DNA of 64,000 nt from Phoronis australis (taxonomy: Eukaryota; Phoronida; Phoronidae), in NCBI GenBank assembly GCA_002633005.1, contig NMRA01000077.1, forward strand, positions 399,314 to 463,313, given 5' to 3'. How positions within the stretch are numbered: the stretch's first letter is position 1; each line of letters opens with the position of its first letter. The notes under the pieces were generated by a model, which made no database searches, was not told where the DNA came from, and worked only from the letters and a program-made list of their open reading frames with translations. Shown here one piece after another: positions 61,901 through 64,000 of this stretch. Both the position numbers and the translations under genes were made by a program.

Positions 61901-63100
61901 GCAGGGTTAACATTTTTGGAGTTATTTTGTGGGAAATATGACATATGTACAGGATAATAGCTCAACTCAGTGATCCCATAGCCATAATTAACTAACGCAT
62001 GCTACATTCCTGAAGTAGTTGGTGTATAGTTACCAGTGAAACAGAACACAGAAACAAGACGCAGAAAATTGATGTACACAAAGTATAACACTTGAGAAAT
62101 ATCGGGTGCATATGTCACACAGGGGCAACTGAACGGGTACTTTTAATACGGAATATTAACCAGGATAATAAAAAATTTCTTTTTGAAAGAAACATAACCA
62201 TGAGTGTTGACTTTCCCCACTGGTGCTTGCTTGCACTTCATGCAGATCCTACGCTAGTATACACATGACTACTGACATATCACAGTATCACATTTGAGAC
62301 TACTCATGTGACTGGACCAAACCAATATTCTTACACTGTGCTGATTTGAACAGCTACTTCTCAGAATAAGTTATGATATCAAAAACCACTAGGTTTAAAC
62401 TTTACACTGAATCGACATAAAGGTCGCACCAAGTAAAGCCAATACAAGACATTAAGAAGCAGATGATGACTAAAAACAGCCACTTATTCAGTGAATGAAA
62501 CTGGCTCTTTTATAAATTTGGGACCACTATTTTCAATCAACCCAACCAATAACGGCACAAGTGATGACATAGACAGCTGAAAGCAACAAATATTCAAGTC
62601 CCTGCATGCCAGAGGAAAAACAGAGAAATATATAAGGGTAATAGTAGGATGGAACAATCCCAGATCTTGAGAAACTGGGGAGTGAGAAGCAGTCACTGGG
62701 GCCAATAACGGATTAACAACCATTACTCTGACGAAATTTGTGGTGAATCTGCACAATATAAAGGCCTATAGCTCTCTGGTCGACTGATTAAGATTAAGAT
62801 GCCAGGTACTGAAGTGAGAGGTACTGTGTTCGAAACTTGGAACAAGGCTCTTTTTCAATATAAGCCCAACTGGTTCTAAAATCTGAGACTATCACATCTG
62901 ACTATAACAGTATAACCAGGGTTAAACTCTGTCACATTCCAAACACTAACCAACAGTTAAAGACTTAATACCATTCTTGAGAGTCATTTTTTTTCAGTTA
63001 CACCCATCCCATTTACCTGTGCAGCAATCTGATTCAAGGCTTCACTCTCTTGCGTGTAGCGGGTCCCAGCCCTCCTTCTCCCGGCACTTCCTCCAGACAT
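37803..63100 (-). CDS. LRRFIP2: LRRFIP1/2-family coiled-coil protein, complete gene
   Basis: Ten constitutive coding exons join to a 405-aa protein (1,218 bp with stop). The N-terminus [17 protein letters not shown] is followed by [20 protein letters not shown], the signature LRRFIP segment. A short Ser/Arg region and a long coiled coil follow, with [45 protein letters not shown] and [20 protein letters not shown] all close to vertebrate LRRFIP2. LRRFIP proteins bind Flightless-I; vertebrate LRRFIP2 also acts in Wnt (Dishevelled) and MyD88/TLR signalling. The long Ser-rich middle of the large vertebrate isoform is absent, so this resembles the short isoforms. All intron phases are consistent. 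Two further exons (42715-42798 and 42148-42257) look alternative. Vertebrate LRRFIP1 and LRRFIP2 are paralogues; the GOLGA4 neighbour favours the LRRFIP2 name. Confidence 0.92.
37911..39953. other. LRRFIP last intron, no feature seen
   Basis: No coding or repeat feature supported. The intron 40059-41020 upstream is likewise featureless. Confidence 0.35.
39954..40058 (-). CDS. LRRFIP2: LRRFIP coding exon 9: coiled coil
   Basis: A phase 0-0 105-bp exon encoding [20 protein letters not shown] and [15 protein letters not shown]. It is the best conserved part of the C-terminal coiled coil. Confidence 0.95.
41021..41100 (-). CDS. LRRFIP2: LRRFIP coding exon 8: conserved SEYKFKL segment
   Basis: A phase 1-to-0 80-bp exon encoding [20 protein letters not shown] and TTLEGN. 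Joined to exon 7 it yields [15 protein letters not shown], nearly identical to vertebrate LRRFIP2, so it is the ancestral choice over exon 42148-42257. Confidence 0.93.
42148..42257 (-). CDS. LRRFIP2: LRRFIP probable alternative exon, competing with 41021-41100
   Basis: A phase 1-to-0 110-bp open exon encoding [20 protein letters not shown] and [16 protein letters not shown], with acceptor TTTTTAG and donor GTAAGT. It enters and leaves in the same phases as exon 41021-41100. Using both in series shifts the frame and hits a stop at the start of the next exon, so the two appear mutually exclusive. Confidence 0.65.
42715..42798 (-). CDS. LRRFIP2: LRRFIP probable cassette exon (28 codons)
   Basis: A symmetric phase-1 84-bp open exon encoding [20 protein letters not shown] and LRSLSTP, with acceptor TTTGTAG and donor GTGAGT. 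It is coiled-coil in character and keeps the frame whether included or skipped. It has no clear counterpart in the vertebrate protein as I know it, so it is called alternative. Confidence 0.7.
43250..43390. repeat. Dispersed repeat piece
   Basis: ACATGGTTATGTGGTCCAAT and AGGCTTTCTACTTTCAGA recur, diverged, at 57500-57600 and partly at 28825-28850. Confidence 0.45.
43660..43870. repeat. Degenerate ~65-bp tandem repeat, three copies
   Basis: Each unit has ACTTCACA, TGATATC(T/A)CA and TTGCRTGATGTC-type phrases at regular spacing; copies are well diverged. Confidence 0.6.
44050..45106. repeat. ~0.5-kb near-identical tandem duplication next to an N
   Basis: 44050-44556 and 44560-45106 are the same sequence with a few substitutions and one small tandem insertion in the second copy. 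Each starts with two to three copies of a 44-bp unit containing TTCTGTAATACTAGTTTT and ends CAGGGATCAAACGGGT. The N at 44557 sits exactly at the junction. Confidence 0.92.
46205..46372 (-). CDS. LRRFIP2: LRRFIP coding exon 7: coiled coil
   Basis: A phase 1-1 168-bp exon encoding [20 protein letters not shown], then [16 protein letters not shown] and a [16 protein letters not shown] stretch like the vertebrate NGSDLQFIEMQR region. It ends in the first base of an Arg codon when joined to exon 41021-41100. Confidence 0.92.
46921..47050. repeat. 49-bp tandem repeat, about three copies
   Basis: Unit starts GCTCTGCAGGTATGACTAGA; starts at 46921, 46970 and 47019. Lies in LRRFIP intron 6 beside the donor-derived minisatellite. 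Confidence 0.9.
47081..47402 (-). repeat. 26-bp minisatellite derived from the LRRFIP exon 6 splice junction
   Basis: About twelve units. On the minus strand the unit reads roughly GGGGAGGGGACATTAGGTAG, i.e. the end of exon 6 (coding GEGTL) followed by the GTAGGA donor. The unit nearest the exon is the true exon end; others keep or have lost the GT. Confidence 0.85.
47377..47575 (-). CDS. LRRFIP2: LRRFIP coding exon 6: EHGLI segment
   Basis: A phase 0-to-1 199-bp exon beginning [11 protein letters not shown], with an acidic, Ala/Pro-rich middle, ending [13 protein letters not shown] just before the GTAGGA donor at 47376. The last ~26 bp of the exon plus the donor are repeated about twelve times in the adjacent intron. 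The exon end is supported because GEGTL joined to D of exon 7 matches the GEGPLD of vertebrate LRRFIP2. Confidence 0.88.
47740..48055. repeat. 20-bp minisatellite, about fifteen copies
   Basis: Unit CCACTACTGGGCACTGTCCA, highly homogeneous, in LRRFIP intron 5 about 170 bp from the exon 6 acceptor. The open frame it produces on the plus strand is a by-product. Confidence 0.92.
48463..48555 (-). CDS. LRRFIP2: LRRFIP coding exon 5: coiled coil
   Basis: A phase 0-0 93-bp exon encoding [20 protein letters not shown] and [11 protein letters not shown]. It matches the RDELIE region of vertebrate homologues. Confidence 0.92.
49023..49193 (-). CDS. LRRFIP2: LRRFIP coding exon 4: coiled coil
   Basis: A phase 0-0 171-bp exon with [20 protein letters not shown] and [20 protein letters not shown]. 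It is strongly conserved with vertebrate LRRFIP. Confidence 0.95.
49763..49840 (-). CDS. LRRFIP2: LRRFIP coding exon 3: Ser/Arg/Asp-rich
   Basis: A phase 0-0 78-bp exon encoding [20 protein letters not shown] and NPRDVK. It corresponds to the SRRGS region before the coiled coil in vertebrate LRRFIP2 and is probably disordered and phosphorylated. Confidence 0.85.
50702..50785 (-). repeat. tRNA-derived SINE remnant
   Basis: On the minus strand TGGTGTAGTTGAGG (A-box-like, 50774-50761) is followed 30 bp later by GGTTCAAGTCT (B-box-like, 50731-50721). The spacing fits a tRNA promoter. In the LRRFIP intron 49841-51657. Confidence 0.45.
51125..51225. repeat. Imperfect ~58-bp direct duplication
   Basis: Two copies starting AAACTGGAGGCTGACTGACT and ending near the CATACA(A/C)ATT phrase. 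Confidence 0.75.
51658..51789 (-). CDS. LRRFIP2: LRRFIP coding exon 2
   Basis: A phase 0-0 132-bp exon encoding [20 protein letters not shown], then [20 protein letters not shown] and LGDR. This is the most diagnostic LRRFIP segment. It lies 11.2 kb downstream of exon 1. Confidence 0.95.
53525..53572. repeat. Short direct duplication
   Basis: AATTATCTGCGAAACAACAT and a few more bases occur twice in tandem. Confidence 0.8.
53794..53929. repeat. 67-bp direct duplication
   Basis: Two near-identical copies starting AGTTTTTGGTAGGAGTGAAT, one substitution (TGTGAGC/TGTCAGC). LRRFIP intron 1. Confidence 0.9.
57028..57256. repeat. 38-bp tandem repeat, about six copies
   Basis: Unit TTCACACTAAACTTTCACAT followed by AACACGCTTTATTCCTAG; one copy is shortened. 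LRRFIP intron 1. Confidence 0.9.
57290..57610. repeat. Dispersed repeat, related to 16040-16400
   Basis: Shares ordered phrases with 16040-16400 and with 43250-43390, so the family has at least three copies here. Confidence 0.5.
57611..62761. other. Distal part of the 11.2-kb LRRFIP intron 1
   Basis: Apart from a 22-bp duplication near 58818-58860 (CATGCAAGCACTCTAATTCA) I see no feature. Open frames such as 60143-60571 lack domains. The proximal part 51790-57027 holds only the repeats listed. Confidence 0.35.
62762..62850 (+). repeat. tRNA-like SINE remnant
   Basis: TAGCTCTCTGG (62769-62779, A-box-like with mismatches), GTCGACTGATTAAGA and a B-box-like TGTTCGAAACT (62827-62837) followed by a T-rich stretch. 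Looks like a decayed tRNA-derived SINE. Confidence 0.45.
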
Positions 63101-63110
63101 TGTGTATTTT
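63017..63110 (-). CDS. LRRFIP2: LRRFIP coding exon 1
   Basis: ATG at 63100-63098 with A at -3, ending in phase 0 at 63017 (donor GTAAAT). It encodes [18 protein letters not shown] through ALNQIAAQ. About 10 nt of 5' UTR (63101-63110) follow an acceptor CGCAG with a pyrimidine-rich tract, so an upstream non-coding exon is likely. Confidence 0.88.
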
Positions 63111-63256
63111 CTGCGTTACAGGATAGAACTAAGAACTAACATCCGCCTACGTAAAATGAATACAGGTTACGAATGCGATTTGTAACTCCAGTACAAGGCA
63201 GTAGCTCAACTTTCGAGGACTCGTTCCGTGATGAAACTTGCAGAGAAGCGATTTAC

Positions 63257-63420
63257 CTGCCTTTATAGGAACTTAGAACAAGCTTTAAAGATACTTGTCA
63301 ATGTCAAACTATACGCGTATTCCCAATGATTCTATTTAATCTGCTCACTTGTACTGCAAATACTCTCACTGTTATTAAAAAGCTGTACTTTTATCGCTTA
63401 TCCTTCCTGAATATGAAACA
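63257..63420 (-). other. Candidate non-coding first exon of LRRFIP (5' UTR)
   Basis: A donor GGCAG/GTAAAT on the minus strand ends at 63257 and pairs with the acceptor at 63111-63113, defining a ~146-bp 5'-UTR intron. The upstream limit (63420) is only a guess, as the transcription start cannot be read from the sequence. Confidence 0.4.
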
Positions 63421-63439
63421 TTCTTCCATGTTAGATCTG

Positions 63440-63447
63440 TGACGTCA
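63440..63447. promoter_or_regulatory. Palindromic CRE (CREB/ATF site)
   Basis: Exact TGACGTCA palindrome in the LRRFIP/GOLGA4 interval. Matches the consensus on both strands, so it can serve both genes. Confidence 0.6.
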
Positions 63448-63462
63448 TCCTGGGCAAGCGCT

Positions 63463-63470
63463 CTTCCGGA
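63463..63470. promoter_or_regulatory. ETS-type core
   Basis: CTTCCGGA, containing the GGAA/TTCC ETS core in its preferred CCGGAAG context, 16 bp from the CRE. Confidence 0.45.
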
Positions 63471-63471
63471 T

Positions 63472-63481
63472 GGGGCTTTCC
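63472..63481. promoter_or_regulatory. kappaB-like motif
   Basis: GGGGCTTTCC fits the GGGRNNYYCC consensus. It overlaps nothing else. A single short match; function uncertain. Confidence 0.3.
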
Positions 63482-63522
63482 AAGTTGCCCGGATGTTGAC
63501 CTAAATAACACACATTCACCTG

Positions 63523-63533
63523 TGCGCATGCGT
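63523..63533. promoter_or_regulatory. NRF1-like palindrome
   Basis: TGCGCATGCGT resembles the NRF1 consensus YGCGCAYGCGCR, with mismatches at the right edge. A weaker half-like CGCGCATGAG follows at about 63543. Confidence 0.45.
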
Positions 63534-63631
63534 TTATACGTGTCGCGCATGAGTACATTAGTTTTCCGGGTTCCCCAAAAAATTGTGCGTGAGAAAGCGT
63601 TTGTTTATAATGCGGTAATTATTTTGCAAAC

Positions 63632-63718
63632 ATGTTCAAAAAATTGAAGCAAAAAATCCAGGAAGGTGTAGACCAGGCAGCTACAAGGACTCAACAAGCT
63701 TTAGAGAAAGCGTCTAAG
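63632..63718 (+). CDS. GOLGA4: GOLGA4 (golgin-245) homologue, coding exon 1 (rest outside window)
   Basis: ATG with A at -3, followed by MFKKLKQKIQEGVDQAATRT and QQALEKASK, then a GTAAAG donor in phase 0. The MFKKLKQKI start is the characteristic N-terminus of GOLGA4, a trans-Golgi coiled-coil tether that captures vesicles at its N-terminus and is held on the membrane by a C-terminal GRIP domain. The call rests on 29 residues plus its position head-to-head with LRRFIP, as in human. A different golgin (GOLGA1-type starts are MFAKLKKKI) is the main alternative and fits less well. The following 280 bp appear intronic. Confidence 0.75.
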
Positions 63719-64000
63719 GTAAAGTGTAGTTGACAATTCAAGAGAATCTATTCATCTGGAGTCATTTCCAGTTTCTCAACTTACCGAGTCAGTTGATAGT
63801 TTTCAGTTCACACAAGTTAGGCGACTGCCCCATCGGCATCACCTGTCGTGCGTTCCGTGCACCGAGAAACTTGCGGAAGCACGAGATCACTCAAGAATTC
63901 ACAAGATATTGCTTTGTACTGTAAGCAAAGCACTTGATCTCTTTTCCTTAGCAAGATTCTCACACCTTTTCATAACCATCCTACTCATGGATCAGGGTGG
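63719..64000 (+). other. Start of GOLGA4 intron 1
   Basis: Sequence after the phase-0 GTAAAG donor; no coding continuation of the golgin frame is seen before the window ends. Confidence 0.5.

Larger units (their letters stand above)
63260..63631. promoter_or_regulatory. Shared bidirectional promoter of LRRFIP and GOLGA4
   Basis: The two start codons are 531 bp apart on opposite strands. The interval has no TATA box but holds sites common in bidirectional housekeeping promoters: a perfect CRE at 63440-63447, an ETS core at 63463-63470 and an NRF1-like site at about 63523-63533. It is less AT-rich and more CpG-containing than the flanks. Confidence 0.65.

Overview
The window is nuclear DNA from an animal. 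It is AT-rich, with short exons, GT-AG introns and many minisatellites and dispersed repeats. The gene content fits a non-vertebrate deuterostome (hemichordate, echinoderm or cephalochordate). I cannot choose among these from sequence alone. Nothing bacterial, plasmid-like or phage-like is present. The N at 3037 and the N at 44557 mark draft assembly.

Three genes are visible. (1) Positions 158-32558, plus strand: the 3' part of a large secreted SCO-spondin-like glycoprotein. I place 33 exons (about 1,468 codons; the 5' end lies outside the window). They encode a Thr/Pro-rich linker, eleven thrombospondin type-1 (TSP1) repeats alternating with cysteine-rich TIL and short VWC-like modules, a longer VWC domain, a C-terminal cystine knot (CTCK) and a basic tail. 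Most domain borders are phase-1 introns, so modules can be duplicated without breaking the frame. (2) Positions 63100-37803, minus strand: a complete LRRFIP1/2-family gene of ten constitutive coding exons (405 aa), plus one likely cassette exon and one likely alternative exon. It runs tail-to-tail with gene 1 across about 5.2 kb of intergenic or UTR sequence. (3) Position 63632 onward, plus strand: coding exon 1 of a GOLGA4 (golgin-245) homologue, head-to-head with LRRFIP and 531 bp from its start codon. The same adjacency and orientation is known for human LRRFIP2 and GOLGA4 on chromosome 3p, so this looks like a very old bidirectional gene pair. The shared promoter interval carries a palindromic CRE, an ETS core and an NRF1-like site.

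Non-coding layout: the SCO-spondin introns hold a decayed extra TSP1 exon that became a 42-bp minisatellite (about 11,300-11,570), several minisatellites, a tRNA-derived SINE (about 14,900-15,050), and a 1.86-kb element with 11-bp inverted ends built from a ~445-bp higher-order repeat (26,030-27,888). The LRRFIP introns hold a 26-bp minisatellite that is an amplified copy of an exon/5'-splice-site junction (47,081-47,402), a ~0.5-kb near-identical tandem duplication next to an N (44,050-45,106), and further minisatellites.

The most notable observations are the conserved head-to-head pair, a frame-enforced either/or exon choice in LRRFIP, the splice-donor-derived minisatellite, and introns at three different positions in paralogous TIL domains. 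The three genes do not form a pathway. LRRFIP and GOLGA4 share a promoter; the SCO-spondin-like gene is simply a neighbour.
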